The notes beneath the pieces were generated by a model. That model ran no database searches. It was not told the DNA's origin and was given only the letters and a program-made list of their open reading frames with translations. Below, piece after piece: positions 9,472-21,700 of a stretch of 23,172 nucleotides of DNA. Numbering within the stretch: position 1 is the stretch's first letter; each line of letters begins with the position of its first letter. The DNA lies in the NCBI GenBank assembly GCA_003254885.1, contig QANT01000036.1, positions 1-23,172 of the forward strand, given 5' to 3'. The stretch is from Purshia tridentata (Eukaryota > Streptophyta > Magnoliopsida > Rosales > Rosaceae). Position numbers and translations under genes: made by a program.

Positions 9472-10932
9472 GTAACCAAACATGCCAACTTTATTGTTAT
9501 TTTCTCCCTCACCCCCTCAGCCATTGCCTCTTCTTGCCCAATCTGCTATGGACCCAAATAGGTCTCTTGGATTTCTTTGGAAAATGTTTGTCTCCCTTTC
9601 TCATCTCCACTATTTTCTCACCGCCACCTCTCTTTCACTTTCCATGACATCCACTTTTTACTTCATGAAAAATTTGAGCTTGGCTTATACACTACCATTG
9701 GGTTTAGGGTACATCATGAAAAGAAGAGGAATCAAGACAAATATCAACTTGGGTCGTTGCCAAAACCTTCAAGAATGACAGAGGTAGCAGCACAGCTAGG
9801 GTTTAGATTGGAGCTATTTGATTTGGGTCCAATCACACTTATAGAAAGAGCTCAGAGAAAGGAGAAGAACAAGACCATAATAGCACCCATTTGACACCGT
9901 CACCGAAAGACAGATGCAAGTTTTGAATTAGGAGAGGAGGAATCAAATTTGAATATATTATGAATAACTTTACGATACTTCTAATGGGACTACTCAATAA
10001 CTATTATAGTGTAGATTATTAAGTAAGGTATTAAAGTGATTAGTTGTGTATCGATAGTGTATCATGTGATTATTACTTGAAAACTAACTTGCATTTTGAA
10101 CCCATTCACTGAGTTATTTAAAGTACGTTATATAATAAAACAATATTTGCCCTATTTATTTACCTTATCTGATATAATAATTATGAAATTTTGGAAGAAG
10201 CAAATGTTTATAGTAAAATGTCAGATAGGCTAATAAAGTATATATTTGACATGTGCATTTACCAGTAACCAGATCCGCAATACGTTAAATGTTAACGGTT
10301 CTCTCACGGCCCATGAGATTACTCCATCGGTCCATCCTGAATAATACTGCCTGCTGATGAATGACAACCATGAAAAGAGACAGAGATGGTCTTCACAGTA
10401 AAAACAAAAATTTATGTTCTTTTTTAGTCAAACAGTTTCATTTTCACTTTTACTCGGAAAGTGTTGCCAACGACACCCAAAACCAAAAACAATTCAATGT
10501 CCGGCAATGCTGCGGATCTGACTCTCTCTTAAACTCAGTCACTGGTTGCAATCCAATACTTAGAAGACAGAGAAATATTGAACATTTACTCAAGCCTGCA
10601 AAGCTGGTATGGAGCACTAATCTCTTTACTCATTAAGTGATAGAAACTCATAATGATTCCCATTTGTTTAATTCAGCTTTTTTATGTAATTTAAGTAGAG
10701 CCCTTGCAGTGAATCTTCTATGATTTCATGCTCTATCTAGGGTCTGGCGTAGCATTTAGAAGATGCAAATACCATTTAGAGTTTCTGGGTTTTGTATTAG
10801 AAGCAGTGTACAGTGAATGAGCAAAGCCTTTTAAACAAATTCACGGTAAATTAGAGTTATTAGGTTTGCTTGATATATAGTGACAAAGGGTCTGTCATCA
10901 GAGAAATAGTTCGATCTTGTACTTGGGTCAAA
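9472..10932 (+). other. Intergenic region without recognisable gene
   Basis: Overlapping open frames of 69-105 codons lie at 9438-9894 and another of 91 codons at 10361-10636. None shows a recognisable domain, and their composition (runs of F, L, S, P from a pyrimidine-rich strand) looks like chance. 9950-10300 is very AT-rich. Sequence just upstream of 10933 may be leader or intron remnant of the decayed gene that follows, but I cannot show it. Confidence 0.5.
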
Positions 10933-12537
10933 ATGGATATGCATTTGAAGAATGTATTTGATAGATTCCAGGAGCAGTTCGGGTCTGGTCCCGGGCTTGG
11001 TCCTGGATCCGGGACATGTCTTATGAAGGTAGAAGGCATTGCACCAAATTTTATTAAGTCTATGTTTAAAGCTTCAGCAGCTCTATATAGGACCAATCCG
11101 TGGAAGAGATTGTATCCGGGGCATCTTTTTGGAATCCGGGTTGGGAAAGATACAGATTGGTCTGGCAAGAAACAGCCTTTCTCATGTGTCCAATTTGTTG
11201 GAGGGGATGGTGGGGATATTGGATTTCACATTTTTCGATCTGAAAATGATGCTAAGAGGATGACAGGCTCAAGAGAGACAATTCTGGTGCCAAATGTTGA
11301 GCTTTTAAGACTCACTTATGAACGCAAGGCATTAATGTTTCCCTCCAATCGGAAAATGATCAAATCTTTGTCACTGGAAGCATCAGGGATTGATCGGTTC
11401 CCGGTTGTAGATGTTGCCCGCTGCACATCATCAGGGAGTCTTAGGTTTAGGAATCCAACTTCAGAAGAGCTTAGGTTTGTGTTTGCATTTATGAAAGCCA
11501 TAGCTCTAGTGCATCCATTGCTTCAGGTAGACAAAGAAGGCGGTCCAAAGTGGTCAAGTTTATTGTACTTTGAACCAATTATTGAGACAGTTGATGTTCA
11601 GTGGCCACAAGAAATGGCCAAAGATTATGATCTTGTTGCAGTTACAGTCTCACACCCACCTGGTCAGGAATATGAAGAAAAGGCTAGTTCAACAGCTAGC
11701 TCAACCCCGACCAAATATGCAGAACCACCAGAGGTCAAATGAAAACTAGGCAGTGTGCAGCGTGTGAGGAGGAAGTCCATGGTGAACAGGGTCTCTGTTG
11801 TGGATAGTGTCGAGCAGTGCTCTTCTGCAGTTCTATCTGCCAGAAGCAGCATTTTAAGGAAACATAGGAGCGTGTGTGCTCTTTACAAGGCTATGATGGA
11901 AAGGGAGGAAGAGCTGGAAATGAATATCTTCATGTTCCCCTGTACTGCTGACCAGCCTTGTAAATGGCTTGAATCATTGGGTATCCAGCCTTGTCCCTGA
12001 CATCTTCTTCCACCCATTGACAGCTCTCAACATCAGTTCAAAGAACTTGCTACTGAAAGGGAAGGAGGTAATTGTTCACTACTTAGGGCGAGAGGGTGAG
12101 TTGGATTGGATGCCAGCATTTGCCATGGATTGGGTAATGTACAAATCATTATGGTGGGTTCAGAAGTTCCGACGAATTTGTCGGGGACAACTTCATGAAT
12201 AGGTAGCAGAGTGAGGGTGACTCTAGTTAGGGGTGTTTATCAGGAGGAAGTCGCCTACCTTCCTTCACCCCATGTTGCTGCTGCACTCAACTGTGGATTA
12301 GAAAGCCATCAAATTTGGGGTGGGGCTCTTAGTTCAATTAAGTCCATGGGCATTCCAACCTTCACAGATGAATCTGAAATTTAGTGTGCAAAAGCTATAC
12401 AGGTTCTACCAAGTGCTGGACTTTATATCACACATCCTGTGACGCCAAATCCATTCCGCTCCCCAGTGAAACATCATGGGCCTTGTAGCGATCTTCCTTT
12501 TTATGGCAAAGGTTTTGTGCTTGGTGTAAATACATGA
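10933..12537 (+). pseudogene. Decayed copy of a plant MYND zinc-finger protein gene
   Basis: The reading frame from 10933 (MDMHLKNVFDRFQEQFGSG) to the TGA at 11740-11742 is open for 269 codons. It matches, from memory, the N-terminal region of an uncharacterised plant protein that carries a MYND finger. The continuation is broken. A frame change after EPPEVK leads into MKTRQCAACEEEVHGEQG, the start of the MYND finger. A TAG follows CCG in the finger (11807-11809). One base is missing in the KET-HRSVCALYK stretch. After WLESLGI about 100 codons appear deleted, and homology resumes at PDIFFHPLT..ALNISSKN. Further frame changes and stops follow until the conserved C-terminus PVTPNPFRSP and FVLGVNT, stop at 12537. 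No intron is evident, so it may be a retrocopy or an eroded duplicate. The 269-codon N-terminal part could still be expressed. Confidence 0.8.
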
Positions 12538-13276
12538 GTTGGGAACCATGAAGTTTGAAGGAAGAATCAGCCTGAACTTGTTTCTCATCATTGTAGTTAA
12601 ATTCCTTGATGACTTTCTGGCAATGCCAATAATTTGCTAGCGACGAATGAGGCAACTAATAAGGTAGTATGTCTGGCATTACTTGTTTTGTCCATTGAAT
12701 TGTGAACTCTGTTTCGTGCAGCATATGTGTAATTTTTATTATTTGTTCTCAGCCAGACAGTGATGTAACAGTAATACTATTGCATGTTTGATACTCTTTC
12801 AAGTTTTTGTTCAAGTCCTCTTGAATGTATCCTGCAATCTGATATTTTAAATCAGTGAATACCAGATTCCCAAATAAGTGAGATCTCCAAGTGCATTGTT
12901 CAGCATCAACCTATTATATAGTGGACAACAGTCTAAACCCAATTCAGGATATTAAATTTAACCCTCTAAAACAAACAGTTTTTTGTGGCCAAAAATAGAT
13001 TCCACATTGACTAGATGAAAGTCCACATCAATTTTCCTTAAAAGTTTGAGGCCTAAAACAAGCACCTAACATCACAATAACTACAGTAGGACAGATATAT
13101 CAATTCACTAACAACATCTTTAATCAGCACCTCATATTTTAAAAAAGTTTTTATCAACTTCCAAAGATAGAAGGACAATGTTCTGTCAAAAGTCTGAATA
13201 GCCAAATCACTAGGAAAAGAAAAAAAACCTTTCTTATCAAGTCCAACCCCATAACCCCAACTTGGCCTACTTGGGC
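12538..13276 (+). other. Intergenic region, remnant 3' flank and sHSP upstream DNA
   Basis: The first 200 bases may be former 3'UTR of the decayed MYND gene. The rest is AT-rich with no open frame of note on the plus strand. I looked for heat shock elements (alternating GAA/TTC at 5-bp steps) upstream of the sHSP: GAA and TTC triplets occur around 13160-13200, but not with the right spacing. Confidence 0.5.
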
Positions 13277-13282
13277 TATAAA
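13277..13282 (+). promoter_or_regulatory. TATA box of the sHSP gene
   Basis: TATAAA in the context ggctataaaaccc, 84-89 nt upstream of the ATG at 13366. This distance leaves room for a leader of about 55-60 nt, as is usual in plants. It is the only good TATA box seen next to a gene in this window, in keeping with an inducible gene. Confidence 0.65.
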
Positions 13283-13365
13283 ACCCAACTCCTTTCCCTC
13301 TCTATTAAGCAACCGCCTCATCATACCATTGTTGATTACAAACCCTGCCTCTTGCAAGCAAAGCA

Positions 13366-13797
13366 ATGGAGCTCCCAACTTTCCACCCTTTCCAATATGT
13401 CTTCCCTTCTCATCTCCTCTATCCATATCACTTGACCCCAGAAAACTATGTGCACTGGACTGAGACCCCAGCGTCTCACATTTTCTCTGCTGACCTCCCT
13501 GGTAATCACTTTTTTTCTTTTGGCCCTTCTTTTTCTTTCACTTTCTTCTTACGAGTAGAAGTGGAGGACTCAGTGTACCTCATAATTCGAACACACAATA
13601 CTGATGAGTCTGCAGAGCCTAGCAGGACCTTCATGAGGAAGTTTAGGCTTCCAGGTCGGGTCGACATCGACCGAATTTCAGCTAGGTATGAAGATGGAGT
13701 CTTGACAGTCACAGTGCCAAGGTCTTTGAGGAGTAGCTTCTTTATTGACCCAGCTGATATGCCAGAACGGCTTGAAGTTCTTGCAAGAGCTGCTTGA
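13366..13797 (+). CDS. HSP15.4: Class V small heat shock protein (15.4 kDa type), abnormal junction
   Basis: A cytosolic holdase-type chaperone of the alpha-crystallin family. The N-terminal arm (about 1-35) is followed by the core: [49 protein letters not shown], and the class V tail [16 protein letters not shown]. Read straight through, it is 143 aa (Arabidopsis HSP15.4 is about 134, from memory). After DLPG the family has a conserved stretch like LRKEEIK. Here there is instead [17 protein letters not shown], which is plainly pyrimidine-rich intron-like DNA starting with a donor (G then gtaatc at 13502). Splicing 13502-13555 or 13502-13558 would keep frame and give 125 or 124 aa, but those introns are only 54-57 nt. 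Either way the conserved stretch is missing, so activity is uncertain. The ATG is supported by the TATA box and the family start. Confidence 0.85.
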   Translation: MELPTFHPFQYVFPSHLLYPYHLTPENYVHWTETPASHIFSADLPGNHFFSFGPSFSFTFFLRVEVEDSVYLIIRTHNTDESAEPSRTFMRKFRLPGRVDIDRISARYEDGVLTVTVPRSLRSSFFIDPADMPERLEVLARAA

Positions 13798-13963
13798 AGT
13801 ACTTATAATAACATTATTAGGTGCTAAGGTTTTTTGGGTTGTGCTGGATTTCAGTTCTTGCATTCCTCTGTACAAACGTTCCTGAATCTGTATTGGTTTC
13901 TCTCAACTATATGTTTCAAAGTGATTTTTGGTGCTTAATCTGTATGTAGAAGATTTCGATCTT

Positions 13964-13969
13964 AATAAA
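13964..13969 (+). terminator. Polyadenylation signal of the sHSP gene
   Basis: AATAAA in cttaataaatatt, 167 nt downstream of the TGA. The preceding 3'UTR is U-rich, as plant poly(A) regions are. From about 13990 to 14512 the sequence is AT-rich and noncoding; its right part should be the 3'UTR of the convergent ASPM gene. Nothing else is recognised there. Confidence 0.5.
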
Positions 13970-14512
13970 TATTCGGAGTTTAGTAGTAAGCCTTTTACGT
14001 AATTATGGAAGGGTATTGGTGCAAAAATATCTAGGCCAAAGCAAAATATCAATATTAAAGAATAGATTATTTTTTATTGTTAAATTTGTTTGTATGTATA
14101 AACGAAAGTAGATATTTTTTTGCTGCGGATCTGAATCTCTCGGAATTGAAGAAGATAATTTGAGCATGGCAGTCTCATATGGGGACCAAAAGATTCAATG
14201 TCAAACACAGTTGTGTTTGCTTGTCTAATTAAATAATTATTTAATAATTAAAAAAATATGCAACACACTAAATAAAGATGATAGAAAAAAGCAAGTTGTA
14301 AATTGTTCGACCAAGTCATCCATGTGCATTCACAATTTCCCGTGCCACTCCCACATTTAATGTAGAAAAAGCAAGCATCGAGTTGATAACATTTAAGAAG
14401 AAAATGATGATATAACACAGAGTACAACTCACAGGTTATCTCTATCTCAATGCCCAAATATACACGAACTAAACAGAACTTCTACACGACATGCAAATTC
14501 AAAAGCCTAGCT

Positions 14513-15753
14513 TTATGTTGCCATTTTCAGAACTTCAACAGCCTCCCTTAGTCTTCTCTCTGTATTTTCTCTAGCAATAGTCGCTCGGCCATTCCTGCAT
14601 TAATAAAGTAGGGATTGAGGTTAACTGATATAACAAAGATCATATATGCATATATGAAAAAATTCCAAAACTCTTGTGAATTTAAGTATAGTTAGAAAAG
14701 AAGATAGATTCTTTGCTGAAAATCTGACCTCTTCTCATTAGCTGCCTTCCTACTAAGTTCCTCAACGAGACAGTGTAGCCTTTTCAAAAGGGCAGGCGAC
14801 TTGCGTACAGCTTCAACTCCTTTATGACTAGAGCATATCTTCTTCAGAAGTTCAGCAGCAATGAAATAACCCTCCTCCTTGTTCCTGAACATAAAGCAAG
14901 TTAGCCCCATAGCTTAAAATGTCAAAAGGCTCTTACACTCAGCTTTCAAATTGAAAGGCATACAAACCTTAGTAACTCCCAGAGAACAGTTTCTACTGAC
15001 TGTTGACTATCAATTAACACTTCAACCAGATGTGGATAGCGAGCAAGGTTTTTTAATGTTGAGAGCGTGTGCTTTAGAACCACCTGATCAGGTATACTTC
15101 GGCTGGCTGAGCGAATAAGTTTCAGCAAGATTGGAATAGCACCAGCTTCCACAAGTCTTTCGCAACATTTCTGAGAATGTGTTGTAGCCATATCTATATA
15201 ATACAATTCTATTGTAAGTATATCACGCTAGGATTCCTTTTCATGTAGGATTAATGGAAAGACAAGGTTGATTTGAAATCCCACAGATTACATCAGTATA
15301 TCAATTAATTGAATGTAGTATCAGTGACAAACCATGAACATGTAAGCCAATCAATCCATACACTAAAAATACAATATGCTGCACATAGTGTTCATGGGGC
15401 CTTCACCGATCCATGTATAGTAAGATGAACAAATAAAATACTGCAACTCTAGTACAAGGCAAAAATAAGTAAAATCACACATAAGCTTGTTGCATCACAT
15501 TCGTTTAGATAAAGATGTAGAAAATGGTGTTTTTGCAACACAGAATTAATAATCACTTACCCAAAGTGGTACAAGTATGAAGAATGCCGCTGAGAGTTTT
15601 CGTTGTTAGTAGTTCTGAAAGCGCTGCTACAAGTCTGTTTATAATACGCATGCTATCATCCACATTCGTGGCAGACTTTTGCACTCTCAAACGCAACTCC
15701 AGTAGCTGACTACCTGCCCCTTTTTTCCTTACTAGGCAACCTCTCCAGTATGA
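14513..15753 (-). other. ASPM exons 17-20: last IQ and armadillo-like C-terminus
   Basis: Exons: 15753-15561, 15193-14968, 14884-14729, 14594-14513 (aa 1184-1401). After the final IQ half (SYWRGCLVRKKG) comes a helical region with armadillo/HEAT character: RIINRLVAALSELLTT, CCERLVEAGAIPILLKLIR, VVLKHTLSTLKNLARYPHL and EGYFIAAELLKKICSS. The protein ends in a charged coil (ANEKRNGRATIARENTERRL) and VLKMAT. This arrangement after the IQ array is usual for ASPM. Exons 18 to 20 are joined in phases 1, 2 and 2. Confidence 0.85.
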
Positions 15754-18700
15754 CTGTCACTCAAAAAAGTTTTTACGAGATTTACTGATTTCAGCAAACT
15801 CATTTCAAAACAGAAACATCTAATGCATATATGGGCTCCAGAAATAACGACTAATCAATGTATACAAAACGGCCAAAGACAAACACCAAAATCTTTTGCA
15901 CCCATCTGACCTTCCCTTCAGAACATAAAAATGAAACACAAGATAAATTTAACATGATATATCACTTCAACTAATTTCAGAATTTTCTGTAAGAAACAGC
16001 CCAATAAACATTTTATCATACTAATATAGTCATCTAAGTTCTGACTGCTAAAACATGTTTTCAGCATTCATGTCAAACAAACCAAATTTAGCAGGAATGT
16101 ACTGAGACTAACCAAAAGCTACATATAGCCAGTATATGTGTGAGAGCATGTCTAATAGCATTTTAGCCGCATCAAGTGACATTAGAGATCACAAATAAAA
16201 GAAATTTTTTTTTTAAAGGACACATTAAAGGTAGGATATGGGAAACTGCAACAAATATGGAATATCTTACTTGTATCACAACAATACATTGCCTCTCTCT
16301 TGTAGTTTTTTGTCTAGCAAACCACCCTCGAATATGAGACTGAATAATGACTACAGACTTTGTTCTTAATTTTAGTGACAGAGCAGCCCTCCACCACCTT
16401 TGCAGTTTCAACACAGAGCAAAAAACTATATTTAATTCGACACTCTTATAGAAGGCTCCTGTGCTCTTTAAAAGACAACCATTGGGGATGACTGGACGTA
16501 GGGAAGAAGCGCCTGCAACAAACCAAAAACATAAACATTTCTTAGTTTAAGTAAATTTTAACTAACAACTGGAACATGCAACATTCAATAAATCAAATGG
16601 GTAACCAGTGGGGAAAATTGTACTAATATACCTAAGAGCATATTTCGACCAATCTGCCCTCTGACTATTCGTTGAATTTCCACTGCAGCTTGTCTAAGGC
16701 GATGAAATCTCTGATGACATTTCAGGCATTGAATAGCACGCTGGATCTTTACTACAGCCTCTCTTTGGCACAAGAAGTAACTTCTTAACAACCAACCACG
16801 GCAGTATCTCTGAATTCAATTTAAGTACACTACTGAGATACAAAATTTACACAACAACAAAAAAAGAACACAATAGGTGCTCATCTAGATAATAGAAATA
16901 TCAGGACAACAGAATATACTCGCCCATAATATGACCGTAATTATATAGATAAGGTTTTCTCTTTGGGAGCTACCTCAGGGAAAGTGTAAACATCAACACC
17001 CTATAAGCTGAGAAGAGATGGAGAACTACTTACTTGGATTGCAACAATGAGATGCCTACGTTGATTGGCTTCTCTCCTGGCAACACACCGACGTACATAA
17101 GATTGAATGATGGTAGCTGACACGGTTTCAATTTTGTATTTCTGATAGGCCTTCCAACATCTTGACATTCGAAAAACAGTTTGGATTTTTACTATTGCTT
17201 GCCTTTGAATGTGAAAATGCCTCCTCAATAGCCAACTACGAAAATGACTTTGAATTTTAGTTGCAGCAAGGTGCTGATAGCGAAAAGAATGATGGACAGA
17301 AAAATTCTTCCAAGCATGCTGGATTTTAACTGCTCCCCTTATTTGAAGATCATGTGCACCATTTTCCTTGCACAGTTTGAAAGTTTTATCAATCAGAGCA
17401 ACCCCATGAAAGTATCTCAACCTTGCAAGCCAGCCACGAATATATCTTTGGACAACTATAGCAGCATTGACTAGATCAGGAGTGCATACATCAGGAGTTC
17501 CAATGCTTCCACCCTGATGTCTTTGAACGATCCAATTCCTTGCAGCTCGTTGGATGAGCAAAACCGACTTCTTTAATTTGACAAAACCATGTCTGTCAAC
17601 AATGAACATAGCATATCTCCTCCAGGTTTCTGGTTGCCTCCACCTTTCTGTATGATAAGCCAAGTAAATCATGTTCATGTCAAATTCCATACATGAATGC
17701 TAATGAAAGAATCACTGAAAAGAAGAAGATACCACAAGGAAATTCTTGAACTTGAATAGTGCTGAAATTTATGCAAGCTGATTTCTGCCTCACACTTAGC
17801 CAAGCACGCACAACTGTTTGCAAAAAAGATGTAGCACTCAACATCTTCAAAAACTTGCGACGTTCAATAGCTTGTCTGAAATGAGACTGTATCCTCTTTG
17901 CAGCATTTACTGGAAGTATTGGATAAAGAACAGGAACAGAATATTACATATACGACTTATGAAATCAGGACCAGGAATCAAATGATCATATCAAATTCTA
18001 GATTGCCAATAAACTCTAATCTCCTGAGTAATAGAAGAAGACTAACATAAAATAAATAAAGGAATCACATAACAATTTGACTCTGGACTCAGAAAACTCA
18101 GTGGAGAGGGAGAGGAATTAAACGCAACAACGTGCTTGCCTGATAAATGGAAGTCAAAAACTAATTACAATGATGAAAACTTAACCACAGTTGACAAAAT
18201 AATAATTACAACATTGTACCTACTGACTAAATTAGAAGAAAATAAAAAAATTAATATAAATTAACAGAATATTGACAAGAATGTTCCACTTCTGACCTAG
18301 AAATTGCTAACAATAAAACATGGCAAAATGATGAAAATTACTGTTGCATTGAACTAGAAAAGATAAAACTAATTACTTCTTGGAAAATTATTGTTGTCTT
18401 GGTCTGTAGAGAGGCCACGCAAAGTAAGAGCAGCCAGTTCTCCAACAGATTTATGGTTCCTTTCAGCCATATCTTGCCACCAGGCCTGGATGGCCTTAAA
18501 CTTTCTGAAAGAATCTGTTTGTATACACAAATATCAGACTAAATTAAATTAAATTAAACAATCAGTTTCAACAAAGGAATAAAAAGGTTCTAATTAGGAT
18601 ACGACTTCATAGAAAATTATTTCTTTCAAAGATGTTATTAGTTACATAAAATAGATCTCCTTAAAGGAAACAACGAACTTCTTATGTAAACATCCTTGTA

Positions 18701-21700
18701 GAAAGTAGAAAGTAGACACCATAGCTTTACCCCTAAAATTATACAAAGCTTAAAATAAAGGACAATCCATAATAGATTAATGCAAATTTTACTCTAAATG
18801 TGATTATCTACTTTGAGTTGTCAAGATTCCTGGTACCACCTCTTTTGCAGACTACAAGTTTATCATACTATTTTCATACTGGTAGTAGATGGAAAACTGA
18901 CAAGTTCTACCTATATGATCCTATGCTAAAGACAACTACCAGAAAGTATAGAAAGAAACCTTCAGTATTGTGGTCATATGTTTCTTCTTCAATCTGTGCT
19001 GCTTTGGGTCTTACAGAACATCCCATACATGAATATTTTCGCTCTGGACTCTGGCAATCACAACCCAAGAGTTTATGGAAATTTAACTGATCCTGCAAAG
19101 GAGATAATCAATTTTAGAATATGAAAACAATTGCATCCACTTATCTTCCACAACAATAATATCAGACATTTACCATATTTTTCTTGACAATCAGTTGAGA
19201 TGAAAGAAACACCAATAGGATCACCACACTCCGGTTGTTACGTGCACCATTATATTCAATAATGTCACTTCTTTGCAAAACCTGTTGAAATAGTTCCAGA
19301 AGATGTGTTACAAACTTAGAAACCATAAGACATTATAACATACCTAAATGAAATTCCAACATTATTTTTACTTATTCCTATAGGTAATTGTATGGTCCAG
19401 ATTTGGAAAAATTATAAGTACACAGGACTTTTTTATTAAATGGGAACGAAGCAAAGAAACCTAGCACAAACCTCTGGAAAATTTCCCAATAATGTCATCA
19501 ATTTCTGTGATAATAAAAAGTTGTGCACTGCATCTGAATAATCAGTCGCTAACATGATTGATTCTTCGTGACTTGATTTATTAGGATCCTGTAAAAATAT
19601 AGTTTAATGAGAGTGAAGTGAAGGAAACTAGATCTCTATATTCACAAAGTCAGCAAGGCTGAAAAAATTAATATAGCACCTTTGATGACCAAGCACAACA
19701 AAGTTGCTTACGAAAGTAATAGTCTAGAAGGCACCATATGGCTTTTCCATCAACCAATGAAGAGAAACAGTCAACCTTGCAATCATATTTTGCACAAATT
19801 GCCTGAAAACCCCAATGATAATAATTGTCAAGTGCAGAGCAGTAAAAGATCTAATTTCAATTGTGAACAGCTATGAATACCCCCAAAATCCCAAAATAAG
19901 CAATACCTGAATCCAATTTAAAAGCATTTCCAAGGGAGAGGAATCAAAACTGATCAAGTTATCCTATGAAAGGAAAGGGAATGATTAAAAGTCGAGTGTT
20001 ATTCCAACTCTAGAACAAGTAAAGATAATACCAAAAAATTTTAAATAACACCAAAAAAAAAAAAGATAGAAATATGACCAACAGGTAAACTAATTAAGAA
20101 ACCCATCCACATTGAGACAGACATACCACATTTCCACGAATTTTGCAAATTTCCTCAGCTAATTCTGTTTTCTTGACCAAAAGAGGCAGCTGCAAGTTCA
20201 ATGATAAAGTTATGTGAAGAATGTTAATATCAAGTAGATAATGATAAATTCCTAAAGCTGCAATGCAAATGGGAGATAGAGGAAAGGAACGGGCCTGCAA
20301 ATGAACAAACATGTTCCAGAGCAAGGAAAGAGTAAGTTCCTTGTCCCCGTCAGCAATATCATCTTCCACAATCATCATTCCATCTTCATCATGTAAAACA
20401 ACACCAGACTGCCTAAGATACTGCAGGACAATGCCACAATTTGCCAAGCGCTTCTTATGTATATCTGCTGGAACAACCATTTTCTGCTATGTAAAGGAAC
20501 AATGAAATCACTAAATAATATAAAATATCCAGTTAAATAATAATTGAATCTGTTTATTCATTCTAAAGATAAAGAATGAAAATAACAACCATGAGGATAG
20601 ATGCATCATCTTGCAAAAGTTGAATGGCTCTACACAGGCGCACCCCATCTTTAAGATCGGCAAATAAATCAGCAACTCCAAAGTCAAATTCAACAAGGGG
20701 ACACTGCACAGTAACAAATTTCATTGGTAAAATAGACAATGGAAAATAATTCTGTTTACACTAAGTTCTCAATTGACTTCATGCCTTTACATTAACATAG
20801 ATGGTCTATCTATATTAAAGGGTACTCGTTTCCCTCACACCCTGAAAACATACACACATGTACCAAATCTCATGCAAGAGTGTCATACATGGAATGAACC
20901 ACCTACCTGCTGATAAGATACTTTGTACCCTAAAATCACCAGATGTGCTAACACATTACCTTCTCCAAGCATGACATCAGATGAGAGAAAATCTAGTTTG
21001 AACCACAGAGAGAAAAGTCAACCCTACAGTCGGTAAAGCACACTTATAAAACAATTAATGAGAAGTGCAAGAGAGGAGTGAATCGATAATTACCATGGAT
21101 CACCTGATGACTTGATTTAATAGTTGATCGCACCGTAAACAATAAAGGAGAACCCCCATCCAGACCATCAATACCATACTTAAGAGAAAGACTGCTCTGA
21201 CATTTAGCTCTATCAAGGATAAGAACAAGCAGCAGAAACCTCTTCAAAATGACATTTCCCAGAGCTTCATAATAACCCGGTCTGTAAAGACCCTCAACCA
21301 TCTTGTTATAAGCATAATCTTTTGCTAGACCCGCATGTGCAAAAAATTGCTTCTCAATGATCATTTTCAAAAATGTGATTTCATCATCAGAATTAACATT
21401 TCTATAGGACAACAAAGAATCACCACCAAATATAATGTACAATCCAATTCGAAGCCAAATTGGGTTATAACTCAGGAGGATCCTAGTGGCCTTCTCCTTC
21501 AACCCAACATCAGTTACTAAGGGACAATGCACCTTCATCTTCAATCTCGTTTCATCAATATTCTGATAAATAATAAAGCAGTCAGCCAACGTGGTTCAAC
21601 TATTCGAGCAAAAATATATAGCATTAAGGATAGCAACAAAAACAAGACAATTGGACTATGAAGTTAACACAAACAGATTAGGAGATAGTCTAACACAAAC

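Noticed and set aside
9438..9894. Three overlapping plus-strand open frames of 69-105 codons
   Set aside because: Composition reflects a pyrimidine-rich stretch; no domain, no promoter, and the frames overlap one another.
13150..13280. Possible heat shock element upstream of the sHSP
   Set aside because: GAA and TTC triplets are present but not spaced in 5-bp steps, so no true element can be claimed.
10506..14140. Shared 13-mer gctgcggatctga at about 10509 and 14122
   Set aside because: A match of this length is expected by chance in 23 kb, and flanks do not extend it convincingly.
14202..14219. Short palindrome caaacaca-gt-tgtgtttg
   Set aside because: Eight-base arms occur by chance in AT-rich DNA, and it is not placed at any gene end or element border.
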